Positions 1 to 7,643 of a stretch of DNA of 64,000 nucleotides are shown here, piece after piece. Below the pieces are notes generated by a model, which saw nothing but the letters and a program-made list of their open reading frames with translations, made no database searches and was not told where the DNA came from. How positions within the stretch are numbered: position 1 is the first letter of the stretch; every line of letters starts with the position of its first letter. Source of the DNA: Planotetraspora mira (GTDB lineage: Bacteria > Actinomycetota > Actinomycetes > Streptosporangiales > Streptosporangiaceae). The DNA is taken from NCBI RefSeq assembly GCF_016863275.1, contig NZ_BOOO01000040.1:62001-126000 (forward strand), read 5' to 3'. The position numbers and the translations under genes were made by a program.

Positions 1-346
1 ACAGTGACGGTGACGGTGACGACCAGCTTCGCGCCGCCGCAGTGCCACAGGGCCAGTGACGGGTCCAGGTCGCCGGAGCCGGTGACCACCACCTTCATGG
101 GGTGCTCGGTCAGACCTCCCCCAGGTGGGCGGTTCGCCGCTCCGCCGAGCCGACCAGCAGTCGCGGGTTGTCGCGGCGCACGGCCGTGGCCCCGAGGAGG
201 ATGGCGTCGACTTCGGCGCGCACCGCGTCGACCCGGTCGAAGTCCTCGCCGCTGGACAACAGGAGCCGCTCGGGGCCGGCGTCGTCGAGGTAGCCGTCGG
301 CGGTCGCCGCGGCGGACCGCAGCACGTACGGCCGAGTGGTGGCCAT
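1..346 (-). pseudogene. RibD C-domain-like (dihydrofolate reductase fold) reductase, frameshifted and cut by window edge
   Basis: The minus strand starts at ATG 346 and reads a RibD-type reductase N-terminus (ATADGYLDD, then AILLGATAVRRDNPRLLV). It meets a stop at 110, while the family sequence continues in another frame (LTEHPMKVVVTGSGDLDP) until the window edge. One base appears to be missing near 115-125, in a run of five C (plus strand). The protein would be a pyrimidine reductase-like NADPH enzyme, and its place directly after a GTP cyclohydrolase II gene fits riboflavin or deazapurine metabolism. Whether the frameshift is real or a homopolymer error cannot be decided here. Confidence 0.7.
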
Positions 347-359
347 CGGGGGCTCCCGG

Positions 360-1157
360 CTAACTCGCGAGTTCGGTCAGGGCGATGGTGTGGCCCGTAC
401 GGTCGACCTTGGCGCGCAGGTAGCGCATGTTGCTGTCGGTGGCGAAGACGCCTGTGGGCACCCGGCGGCGCACCGTCACGCCGAGGGCGGACAGCTGACG
501 CTCCTTGTCGGGATTGTTGGACAGCAGGTCGACACTGCCGATCCCGAGCGCGCCGAGCATCTGCGCGGCGACGGTGTAGTCCCGACCGTCCTCCGGCAGC
601 CCGAGCGCGGCGTTCGCGGCGTAGGTGTCCAGGCCGTGGTCCTGCAGGGCGTAGGCGTCCAGCTTGTTGTACAGGCCGATCCCCCGACCCTCCTGACGCA
701 GGTAGAGCAGCACCCCTTCCGCCGCGGAGAGCCGCTCGACGGCCTCGCGCAGCTGCGGGCCGCAGTCGCAGCGTGCCGAGCCGAAGACGTCGCCGGTGAG
801 GCATTCGGAGTGCAGGCGCACCAGCGGGGACGCGCCCGCGTCCGGCTCACCGAAGACGAGCGCCACGTGCTCGCCGTCGTCGGCCAGACCACGGAAGGTC
901 ACGGCCTCGGCCACCGTGCTGAACCCGTCGCGGAACCGCAGGGGCACACGCACCCGTGTTCGTACGACGGCGTCCGCGTTGTGGTCCGACGCGGAGAGCG
1001 GTTCGCCTGAGACCACATCGACGTAGATGCCTGGCTCCTTTGAGTTCCAGAACTCGTTTTCCAAGGGCGGCTCGGTGACGTCGTCCTGGGTGACCGCCCC
1101 CTGTCGTGACGTCAGTCGTTCTACTGCCTCGGGCGTGCGCTCATATGTCTGTGCCAT
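360..1157 (-). CDS. ribA: GTP cyclohydrolase II with an MsrB-derived N-terminus (chimera)
   Basis: 265 residues. Residues about 65-262 are GTP cyclohydrolase II: zinc cysteines C119, C130 and C132 in HSECLTG and CDCG, then LRQEGRGIGL and LLSNNPDK. The enzyme opens GTP to the pyrimidine precursor of riboflavin in the cytosol. Residues 1-57 (for example EFWNSKEPGIYVDVVSGEPL) instead match the start of methionine sulfoxide reductase B and stop before its catalytic region. Start ATG 1157 has AGGAG seven bases upstream. The frame is open further upstream into the SDR remnant, but the RBS favours 1157. The RibD-like gene follows 13 bp downstream. The chimera probably keeps cyclohydrolase activity; the MsrB part cannot be active. 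Confidence 0.88.
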   Translation of the reverse strand: MAQTYERTPEAVERLTSRQGAVTQDDVTEPPLENEFWNSKEPGIYVDVVSGEPLSASDHNADAVVRTRVRVPLRFRDGFSTVAEAVTFRGLADDGEHVALVFGEPDAGASPLVRLHSECLTGDVFGSARCDCGPQLREAVERLSAAEGVLLYLRQEGRGIGLYNKLDAYALQDHGLDTYAANAALGLPEDGRDYTVAAQMLGALGIGSVDLLSNNPDKERQLSALGVTVRRRVPTGVFATDSNMRYLRAKVDRTGHTIALTELAS

Positions 1158-1259
1158 GGTTCTAGCTCCTCGCTGTGGGGTTTGACTTCTCGTGTTGGTT
1201 TGCCAAGGAGTCCGTGCTGTGCCCGGACCTCGCGTGGCAGGGGATCTCTTTGAGGCCTG

Positions 1260-1992
1260 ATTCCGGCCCGCCATAACGCCGCCGTCGACGTTGACGATCG
1301 CGCCGGTGACCCAGCTGGCATCGTCGGAGAGCAGGTAAGTCACCGCAGAGGCAATGCCCTTGGGCGTTCCCACACGGCCGAGCGGGTGGAAGCCGTTGAA
1401 GGTGTTGAGCGTGGCCTCGGGCTGGTCCCTGGGTACGAACGCCTCATACAAGGGGGTGGCGCCACGGCGTTGACGCGGATCTTGTGCTCCGCGAGCTCCA
1501 TGGCCAGGTTGTGGGTGAGCGCATGGAGGGCCGCCTTGCCCATCGAGTAACCGGTCGCGGGGGTGCGGCGACGGCTTGGTGGGCCCACATCGATGGCGCC
1601 TTCGCCGGCGCTGATCATGCCTCGGGTGACGGTTGGGTGAGGAAGAAGGCTGACATGGCGAGCTCGAGGTAGGCGTCGTAGTCGGCGCCCTCGTAGTCGA
1701 GGAAAGCCTTGGGGATGAAGAAGCCGGCTGAGTTCACCAGGAGGGCGGCGTCAGCGTGCTCGGCCGCCGGCGTGTCCTGGACCCGCCTGACGTCGTCGTG
1801 GTTGGCAAGGTCGGCAGTGATGCCCCATGCCTCCCCGTTCTGGACAAGGTGCTGACGGTGTCGTCCACGCGGGCCTGGTCGCGGCCGATGATGACGGCCG
1901 AGCCGCCGGCCGCGATGACGTCTTCAGCACTCTGCCGTCCCATGCCGCTCCTGCCGCTGACGGCGATCAGTTTGCGGCCTTCGAACGCCCAT
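1260..1992 (-). pseudogene. short-chain dehydrogenase/reductase, multiply frameshifted
   Basis: Pieces of one classical SDR are readable in order on the minus strand in different frames: KLIAVSGRSGMGRQ (cofactor loop), a LLVNSAGFF segment, TGYSMGKAALHALTHNLAME (catalytic YxxxK) and the tail DDASWVTGAIVNVDGGVMAG. At least four frame changes and a small deletion before TGYSMGK separate them. AAAGGAG lies before ATG 1992, but that ATG is out of frame with the cofactor loop. The last piece runs in frame into the following chimera. A decayed gene is likeliest, though the density of shifts could also reflect poor sequence. Confidence 0.75.
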
Positions 1993-2202
1993 GCTGCTTC
2001 ACTCCTTTGCGATGCGGCTCGTGCCGCAGTTGGCGTCTGAACTAGAGATCCTGCCGGGCACGTCTTGGTGAGTGACAGGCGCGCGGCAGGTCTTACATGC
2101 CAGGTCGTCGGAGGTCTAGAGGCCCGCCGGCATCTCGCTACGCGACGACGCGGATGACCGGAGACGACCCGGGGAAGCAGCCGGATAGGCCCCTACGATC
2201 AG

Positions 2203-2415
2203 GCGGGCCCCTGCCCGACGGGACTGCCGGTCATCGCCCGCCGTGGCACCCCGTACGGCTCCGGCCTGGGTAGGCATCGCTGGATGATCGAGCAGACGAT
2301 CGCCCTGTTCCATTGGCTCCACCGCCTGCGCATCCGCTGGGAGATTCGCGACGACATCCACGAAGCCTTCATGACCCTGGCCGCCGCCATCATCGCCGGC
2401 GACGCCTCATCCACT
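2203..2415 (+). pseudogene. IS5-type transposase, C-terminal fragment
   Basis: The plus strand reads ARRGTPYGSGLGRHRWMIEQ, then HRLRIRWEIRDDIHEAFMTL, the conserved C-terminal end of IS5-family DDE transposases (last catalytic Glu region E-x-TIALFHWLHRLR). The upstream two thirds, including the DDE aspartates, are absent. No terminal repeats are recognisable, so this is an IS scar between the SDR remnant and the APH-type gene. Confidence 0.7.
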
Positions 2416-2459
2416 GATCATCCGATAGGACTTCTCATAGCAGTCGGGCCCGCGCAGCC

Positions 2460-3206
2460 TCACAGCCGGGATCTCAGCACGTCGACCTCACAGCCCGGCG
2501 CGAACGGGTCGAAGCCGTGCTCGACCAGCCAGCGAACCACCAGCAGGCTTCGCAACGACCACCACGCGCGGATCACGTCGAGGTCGACGTCGGTGCCATA
2601 GCCGGCGACGACGTCGCCGAGGTGCTCCTCGTGTCCGAGCGTCAAGATGGCGAGGTCGAACAGGGCATCACCTCGGCCCGCCTCGGACCAGTCGATGATG
2701 CCCGTGATCTCGTCGCCGTCGACGAACACGTGAGCGATCTGCAGGTCGCCGTGCGTGAACACCGGGGCCCACGGCCGGAGCGCGTCCTCGGCGACCTGGC
2801 GGTTGCGGGTGACCAGGTCGGCGGGCAGGACGCCGTTCGTCACGAGCCACTCGCACTCACCGTCGAGATCCGCCGCCAACTCGTCGCGGCCCCGGCCGGC
2901 CCGGCCGAGCCGGGGCGGCAACGGCGCGTCGTGCAACCTCCGGATGGCGGCGCCCGCCGCGGCCCACGCCGCCGGGGACGCGGTAGACGGCTCGCCGAGG
3001 CGGCCGAGCGCCGTCCCCGGGACTGCGGCGATGGCGAGCACCGGCGGCTTGTGCCACAGGACCTTCGGGGTCGGGACCGGCGCCAGGGCCATCGCCTCGA
3101 CCTCGACGTCGATGCGCGCCTGATCGGCGTCCACCTTCAGGAACACGTCGCCGACGCGCAGGGTCGCGCGCTCGGAATGGGCGACGACCATTTGGACTTC
3201 ATCCAT
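2460..3206 (-). CDS. aminoglycoside phosphotransferase (APH)-family kinase
   Basis: 248 residues with the APH/choline-kinase fold: an N-terminal lobe with FLKVD, the catalytic motif HGDLQIAHVFV and the metal-binding segment IIDWSEAGRGDALFDLA. In Brenner's motif HxDxxxxN the Asn position is His here, so metal binding may differ from true resistance enzymes. Substrate unknown; it should not be called an antibiotic resistance gene. ATG 3206 is chosen because the fold begins at once; GTG 3230 is possible and neither has a good RBS. Downstream lies only the IS scar. Confidence 0.8.
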   Translation of the reverse strand: MDEVQMVVAHSERATLRVGDVFLKVDADQARIDVEVEAMALAPVPTPKVLWHKPPVLAIAAVPGTALGRLGEPSTASPAAWAAAGAAIRRLHDAPLPPRLGRAGRGRDELAADLDGECEWLVTNGVLPADLVTRNRQVAEDALRPWAPVFTHGDLQIAHVFVDGDEITGIIDWSEAGRGDALFDLAILTLGHEEHLGDVVAGYGTDVDLDVIRAWWSLRSLLVVRWLVEHGFDPFAPGCEVDVLRSRL

Positions 3207-3350
3207 GGGCGACCAGTATCCCGGGGGCAATCGTCGACGTCGCCGGGTTTTTCGCGTGCGATGGCGGCTGACCGCGTCCCGCTACCGAGCAGCCTCGTGC
3301 GCGACACCGACCGCTGATCAGGTCAAGTCCGCCACTTTTGTTAAGAGCCC

Positions 3351-3423
3351 TTAGGGGTTGCATCCCGTACCTAGGTACAGGCTTACCGTCGGACTGTGGG
3401 TCGCTCGCAGGAGAGACGGGTGG
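3351..3423 (+). promoter_or_regulatory. orphan copy of a mer-type MerR promoter
   Basis: 73 bp, 72 identical to 20222-20294 in front of the MerR operon. It contains -35 TTGCAT (3358-3363), an abnormal 19-bp spacer centred on the perfect palindrome GTACCTAGGTAC (3367-3378), and -10 TTACCG (3383-3388), the geometry that MerR proteins act on by DNA distortion. No plus-strand gene follows: the next gene (3472-3978) is on the other strand. It would fire antisense into that gene's end. Confidence 0.75.
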
Positions 3424-3471
3424 GCACGATTTGGCAGGGCAATGTGGCATCCCCGCGTGGGCCTATGCGCA

Positions 3472-3978
3472 TCACGCCTGAGCTGATGCGTCCTGGCGGC
3501 GCCTGCGCGCCAGTGCGCGTGCGATCAGAGGAAAGCCGATCAGCGACGGCAGAACCCAGTAGGAGACGGCGGGAAGCCGATCCCATAGGGGCAGGTGCGG
3601 GCCGTTGTCCACGTAGAACCCGGTGAGGAGGAGCACGTAGGACGCCCCCATCCCGAGAATGTGGACGGCCGGTCGACGTCTCCGGTTCAGGTAACCGGTC
3701 AGGCCTGCGGTGAACGCCAACGTGCCGATGGCGAACAGGTAGGCGTTCTCTTTCCAGCGGATCGCCGACATGACGGTCAACGTGACGTAGACAATCAGGA
3801 GCCCCCAGAAATAGGCGCGGCCGAACCGCCTGTGCGATGGGCTGCCCTTATGTGTGAGGGCGGCGATCGCGCCCCCGATGACGCAGGTGAGCCCCGCTAT
3901 GACGTGGACGGCGAGTGCGGCCAGGAACACCGGCCCCGCGTTCGGAATCGGAGTGCCCAAGATGTCGATGTCGTTCAC
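3472..3978 (-). CDS. DUF2306-like membrane protein
   Basis: 168 residues with four to five hydrophobic segments and the family pattern HVIAG...KGSPSHRRFGRAYF near the N-terminus, with conserved His residues facing the membrane. Function of the family is unknown. Divergent from the PadR gene and sharing the 22-bp palindrome at 3995-4016, so it is probably PadR-repressed. ATG 3978 has GGAGGT upstream (CCTCC at 3983-3987). Confidence 0.75.
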   Translation of the reverse strand: MNDIDILGTPIPNAGPVFLAALAVHVIAGLTCVIGGAIAALTHKGSPSHRRFGRAYFWGLLIVYVTLTVMSAIRWKENAYLFAIGTLAFTAGLTGYLNRRRRPAVHILGMGASYVLLLTGFYVDNGPHLPLWDRLPAVSYWVLPSLIGFPLIARALARRRRQDASAQA

Positions 3979-3994
3979 GGCACCTCCATACGTC

Positions 3995-4016
3995 GCGTCG
4001 CTATATATAGCGACGC
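3995..4016. promoter_or_regulatory. 22-bp perfect palindrome, probable PadR operator
   Basis: GCGTCGCTATATATAGCGAC plus GC is a perfect inverted repeat with an AT-rich core in GC-rich DNA. It lies in the 86-bp divergent region between the DUF2306-like gene and the PadR gene, 17 bp before the former's start and 49 bp before the latter's. PadR operators commonly have such ATATAT cores. Its position allows one site to control both promoters. Confidence 0.75.
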
Positions 4017-4064
4017 TACTCCGAGCCTTGGCCGACGGGAAGAGCAGGAGTAGCGTTACTACCT

Positions 4065-4403
4065 ATGAGAGCCGAAGCGCTCAAAGGCCACTTGGACGGA
4101 CTCCTGCTCGCCGCGCTGGAGGACGGCCCACGACACGGCTACGCCGTGAAGGAAGCCCTGCGGGACACCACCGACGGCAGGCTCGACCTTCCGACGGGCA
4201 CCGTCTATCCGGCCCTGCACCGTCTGGAACAGGCAGGCCTGATCTCAGGAAGCTGGTCCGTGGTCGGCGGACGCAGACGACGTACGTATGAGTTGACCGA
4301 GGACGGGCGGCGGTCCCTCGCCGGAGCCCGTGACCACTGGCAGGAGTTCGCCACCGCGATCTCAACAGCCCTGGGGGGTACGCCGTGGCCGGCCACGAGC
4401 TGA
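4065..4403 (+). CDS. PadR-family transcriptional regulator
   Basis: 112 residues, usual length for a PadR-s1 protein: winged helix at residues 5-75 (HGYAVKEALRD, PTGTVYPALHRLEQAGLI) and a short C-terminal dimer helix. These repressors commonly respond to small phenolics or drugs; the ligand here is unknown. The 3' end overlaps the start of the next membrane gene (4385), so the two are co-translated. It most likely represses its own operon and the divergent DUF2306-like gene through the palindrome at 3995-4016. Confidence 0.9.
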   Translation: MRAEALKGHLDGLLLAALEDGPRHGYAVKEALRDTTDGRLDLPTGTVYPALHRLEQAGLISGSWSVVGGRRRRTYELTEDGRRSLAGARDHWQEFATAISTALGGTPWPATS

Positions 4404-4966
4404 TCGATCGCCACCTGCAGGCACTCGCCGTACGGCTCCCCCGGTCCGTCGTCGAGGAACTCGCCGACGGGCTCGAGACATCGTATGAAGAACAGCTTGA
4501 GCGGCTCGGCGATCCGGAGGAGGCGGCCAGGGCCGCGCTGGCCGACTTCGGTGACCCCGACACGATCACCACCGCGTTCGTCCGTCTGTCTCCTGGCAAG
4601 ACGACCGCGATCCGGCTCCTCGTCATCGGTCCACTCGTCGGACTGAGCTGGGGAGCCGCTTTCGTCACCGGCCACGCGTGGGCCTGGTCGATACCCCTGC
4701 CGGCACGTCTGGCCTTCGGTATCGCGCTCAGCGTGGCCGTGTTCATGCTGGTCCTCGCCGTCCGCGAACGGCGCCACTACCAAGCCGTACGGCTGGCGGC
4801 GCTGGGCGGCGCGGCAAGCGCGGTCGTCCTCGACGCGGCCATACTCGGGACCGTCGCGTCGATCGTCCCTCCGCCTTCGCTCCTGCTCCTGCTGGCGCTG
4901 ACGGCCAGCATCGTAAGAATCTTGCTCGTGATGCGAGCCGTACCGGCGATGATCAGGCACCCGTGA
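4385..4966 (+). CDS. membrane protein with HAAS-type N-terminal domain, PadR partner
   Basis: 193 residues. Residues 1-75 form the helical HAAS/DUF1700-type domain (LADGLETSYEEQLERLGDPEEAARAALADFGDPD), which commonly accompanies PadR regulators, followed by five to six hydrophobic helices. Starts at GTG 4385 inside the PadR gene with GGGGGG upstream. The domain probably scaffolds or regulates the membrane part; precise role unknown. The pairing with PadR supports a drug- or envelope-stress operon. Confidence 0.8.
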   Translation: MAGHELIDRHLQALAVRLPRSVVEELADGLETSYEEQLERLGDPEEAARAALADFGDPDTITTAFVRLSPGKTTAIRLLVIGPLVGLSWGAAFVTGHAWAWSIPLPARLAFGIALSVAVFMLVLAVRERRHYQAVRLAALGGAASAVVLDAAILGTVASIVPPPSLLLLLALTASIVRILLVMRAVPAMIRHP

Positions 4967-5045
4967 TCGTGCTGCGGGGTCGGTGAAAACCGTCACACCA
5001 GCAAGGTTCTGTCGCGTCCGACAAGCCGAACGATGGTTCCTCACC

Positions 5046-5160
5046 GTGGTGATCGACACTGCGACGAACACGGTGATCGCCACCGTCCCCGTCGGCAGCA
5101 GCCCGGCTGATGTGGCGGTCAGTCGCGGCGGCACGCGCGTCTACGTCACCAACCTGGGCG
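5046..5160 (+). pseudogene. YVTN beta-propeller fragment
   Basis: About 38 codons read VVIDTATNTVIATVPVGSSP and VAVSRGGTRVYVTNLG, one blade of a YVTN-repeat propeller of the type found in secreted actinobacterial proteins. No signal peptide, start or further blades surround it, so it is a remnant. The rest of the open frame (4983-5330) has no recognisable content. Confidence 0.6.
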
Positions 5161-5331
5161 CAACACGGATGACGGCGTCAGAGACGGAGCGTCACCCGGT
5201 GCCCCCTGACCTCGTTGGAGGCAGGGGCGCATTTTCTGCGGTGTGTGTGGATGCCTGGTGGCCGATCCAGATCGGACTCGACTTCCGTGTCCTTGGCCGG
5301 AGGACAGGCGGGATGTTCGGGTCAACGTGAG

Positions 5332-6582
5332 TTACTCGGTCCCCGCGATAGTGCTGCGGCGCTCGATGAAGACGACGTCGCGCCAGCGGTCGCGGTGGCG
5401 GCCGATGCGCTGGCGGGTGCCGATAATGCAGAATCCGGCCTTCTCGTGGAGGCGGAGACTCCCGGTGTTCTCGGGGAAGATCCCAGACTGGATGGTCCAG
5501 ATGCCTGCGGTCTCGGTGGACTGGACGAGGGCCTTCAGCAGCGCGGTGGCGATTCCGCGGCCCCCGTGATCAGGGTGAACGTAGACAGAGTGCTCGACCA
5601 CTCCGGCGTAGACGCATCGGTCGGAGATGGCACTGGCGGCGACCCAACCGAGTACCTGACCGGTAAGCGCTTCGACGGCGACGTGCCGATGGAGAGGTAA
5701 CTTCGCGGCGTCGAACGCTTCCCAGGTCGGTGCGGTGGTCTCGAAGCTGGCATTGCCGCTGTCGAGCCCGGCTTGGTAGATGTCGAGGATCTGCCTGGCG
5801 TCGCCGGCCGTCATGGGGCGGATGTTGATCTCGGGCGGTGCTGCCGGTTTGGTCGCCTGGATGATCGCCGAGTGGAGACCGTCGGCTGCTGCCTGGGTAC
5901 GCGTGATCGTGTAGGTGGTGAACCCGGCTGCTGCCAGCAGAGAGAGGTACTCGGATTCGGCGAGGGTGCCGATGGTGCAGCCGACGAGTTGTTCGGCTTC
6001 CGCGCGCTGCGCGGGGTCGAGTCCGTCGTCCGCGATGACGTCGCTGATGCCGAGTCTGCCGCCGGGTTTGAGGACGCGGAAGGCTTCGGCCAGGACGCGG
6101 GGTTTGTCGGCGGACAGGTTGATCACGCAGTTGGAGATGATCACGTCGATGCCGGCATCGGGAAGCGGGATGTCCTCGATGTGCCCGTGGAGGAACTCGA
6201 CGTTGTTCACCCCGGCTTCGGCGGCGTTGGCCCTGGCGAGGGTGATCATGTCGGGGGTGGCGTCCAGGCCGTAGGCCTTGCCGGTGGGGCCGACTCTGCG
6301 GGCCGAGAGCAGGACGTCGATCCCTCCGCCTGAGCCGAGATCGAGGACGGTTTCCCCCGGTTGGAGGTCTGCGACGGCGACAGGGTTTCCGCATCCCAGG
6401 CTGGCGCGGACCGCTCCCTCGGGGAGCTCTCCTGTGTCGCTGTAGGCGGCGGCCCCGAATCCGCCGTCGTTGAATTGTTGTGGTCCGCAGTCGACGATCT
6501 GGAGTTGGGCTTGGGCGGTGCGGGCGAGTCGGCCGTAGCGTTCGACGATGGTTGCTCGGACCTTGTCGGCGTCTTCGGGCAT
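5332..6582 (-). CDS. arsM: arsenite S-adenosylmethionine methyltransferase fused to ArsN1-type N-acetyltransferase
   Basis: 416 residues. Residues 1-245 are ArsM: SAM site DLGSGGG (81-87) and cysteines C32, C64 (GCGNP), C152 (SNCVIN) and C202 (GCTIG), which bind As(III) in the family. Residues about 253-416 are a GNAT domain ([48 protein letters not shown]) closest in pattern to ArsN1/phosphinothricin-type acetyltransferases, which acetylate arsinothricin. One polypeptide would methylate inorganic arsenic and acetylate an amino-acid arsenical. ATG 6582 has GGAGGA upstream and lies 11 bp after arsR, so both form an operon. Confidence 0.9.
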   Translation of the reverse strand: MPEDADKVRATIVERYGRLARTAQAQLQIVDCGPQQFNDGGFGAAAYSDTGELPEGAVRASLGCGNPVAVADLQPGETVLDLGSGGGIDVLLSARRVGPTGKAYGLDATPDMITLARANAAEAGVNNVEFLHGHIEDIPLPDAGIDVIISNCVINLSADKPRVLAEAFRVLKPGGRLGISDVIADDGLDPAQRAEAEQLVGCTIGTLAESEYLSLLAAAGFTTYTITRTQAAADGLHSAIIQATKPAAPPEINIRPMTAGDARQILDIYQAGLDSGNASFETTAPTWEAFDAAKLPLHRHVAVEALTGQVLGWVAASAISDRCVYAGVVEHSVYVHPDHGGRGIATALLKALVQSTETAGIWTIQSGIFPENTGSLRLHEKAGFCIIGTRQRIGRHRDRWRDVVFIERRSTIAGTE

Positions 6583-6593
6583 GTGTCCTCCGG

Positions 6594-6929
6594 TCAGCAG
6601 GCGCAGCCTGGCGGGGAAACGGGATTGCCCATGACCACGTCGGCGGCCGTGGGGAAGGCCCCTATGCACGCCTTGTTGATCTCATACAGGCTGGACGTGC
6701 CCCGACGCTCGACCAGGACGAATCCCACCTCGGCCAGCACCTTCAAATGCGCGGACACGGTCGACTGCCCGACGTCTACTGCCTCGACGATCTCTTTGAC
6801 CGACATGGGCGCTTGGCGCCTGGCGAGCAGGGTGACGATCTGGATGCGCGTGGCGTCGGCCAATGCCTTGAACCACGAGGCGTACTTCATGGCTGTGGTC
6901 CGGTCGAGCGGTCCTGTTCCCTCATTCAT
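6594..6929 (-). CDS. arsR: ArsR/SmtB-family repressor
   Basis: 111 residues: winged helix with recognition helix VGQSTVSAHLKVL (53-65). Candidate As(III) ligands are C88 and the C-terminal pair C109/C111 (GCAC), an arrangement outside the classic ELCVCDL site of E. coli ArsR, so sensing probably uses C-terminal thiols. First gene of the unit with the ArsM-ArsN1 fusion. A palindrome overlaps the start codon (6928-6950), indicating autorepression. Confidence 0.9.
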   Translation of the reverse strand: MNEGTGPLDRTTAMKYASWFKALADATRIQIVTLLARRQAPMSVKEIVEAVDVGQSTVSAHLKVLAEVGFVLVERRGTSSLYEINKACIGAFPTAADVVMGNPVSPPGCAC

Positions 6930-6950
6930 CGTTAATCGACGATAAACGAT
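6928..6950. promoter_or_regulatory. probable ArsR operator overlapping the arsR start codon
   Basis: The minus strand reads ATCGTTTATCGTCGATTAAC then GAT, an imperfect 23-bp dyad (arms ATCGTT/AACGAT and ATCG/CGAT). It covers the first bases of arsR, so the transcript probably starts at or next to the ATG with little or no leader, and repressor binding would block both promoter and start. Confidence 0.65.
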
Positions 6951-7263
6951 GAAGCTGGGTAAGGGAAGGGGTCGGGTGATTGCCTTCGCCGGCCTGTCCC
7001 GTTGCCAGGCCGGTGGTCTCTTCGTGGTGATGCGTCAGTGTGGAAGTGTCGGACGGCGAACTCATCCCGTCCCGTGCCAAGGGTTGTCGCTCGTCCGCCA
7101 TGGCATCGTCGGCTTCAGCGCCAAGTGCCCGACGGCCCCGTCTCGGGGCTCGTGCCGAGTCAGCGAAATGTCAGCTAGGCCGCCGGCACGAGGCCGAGCA
7201 GCGGATTCCGGACGCCAATCGGGGTATGCAACGACACCGCGCCGCGCGGACGGTCCCTCAGCG
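6951..7263. other. intergenic stretch without supported gene
   Basis: Open frames on both strands here have no recognisable protein features, no RBS-supported starts and mutually overlapping coverage. Nothing is called apart from the operator at its left edge. Confidence 0.5.
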
Positions 7264-7446
7264 TCAGGTGACGAAAGCGCATTGGACCCGCGGAGTGAGA
7301 AGAAAGGAGCTGCCGCCGTTGTTGAATACCTGCACCGACCATATATCCGCGGTCGAATTGGATTGGTTCTCTGAGACTGAGATGTTTGTGACTGTACCGG
7401 ATGTGCCGTAGCCACCGCCGAGTACCCGTTTGGATGGTGGGGCTGG
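7264..7446 (-). pseudogene. C-terminal remnant of a small secreted protein
   Basis: Sixty codons without a start read KRVLGGGYGTSGTVTNISVS, then ADIWSVQVFNNGGSSFLLTP and a Cys near the end. This resembles the C-terminal domain of actinobacterial exported proteins with the phrase CPxGKRVLGGG. A TGA lies immediately upstream in frame and no signal peptide is linked, so the N-terminus is lost or out of frame. Confidence 0.5.
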
Positions 7447-7460
7447 TCAGTGTCGTGCAT

Positions 7461-7497
7461 GGGGCGGCCTCCCGGATGGTGCCGAGAGACCGCCCCC
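7461..7497 (-). terminator. possible terminator of the secreted-protein gene 7644-7991
   Basis: GGGGCGGCCTC and GAGACCGCCCC can pair around a 13-base loop. It lies 147 bp after the stop of the upstream minus-strand gene. No clear T tract, as usual for actinobacterial hairpin terminators. Confidence 0.35.
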
Positions 7498-7643
7498 TTC
7501 ATGATCAAGTTACTGTTGGCGCCGGCTCCGCTGCTGGTAGGCGCTCACGCCCATGGCTCTGCGGCCGGAGTGCCCACGCGACCGGTCGTTGTGCACCTAG
7601 ATCACGGAACGGGCGTTACCGGGACCATTGGCGCCAGGTAGCG

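Noticed and set aside
1-25. GTGACG hexamer repeat at the left edge
   Set aside because: Codes for alternating Val-Thr in the RibD-like protein; only three to four units.
2460-3206. aminoglycoside resistance gene
   Set aside because: Only the general APH fold is seen; the motif differs and the family covers many non-resistance kinases.
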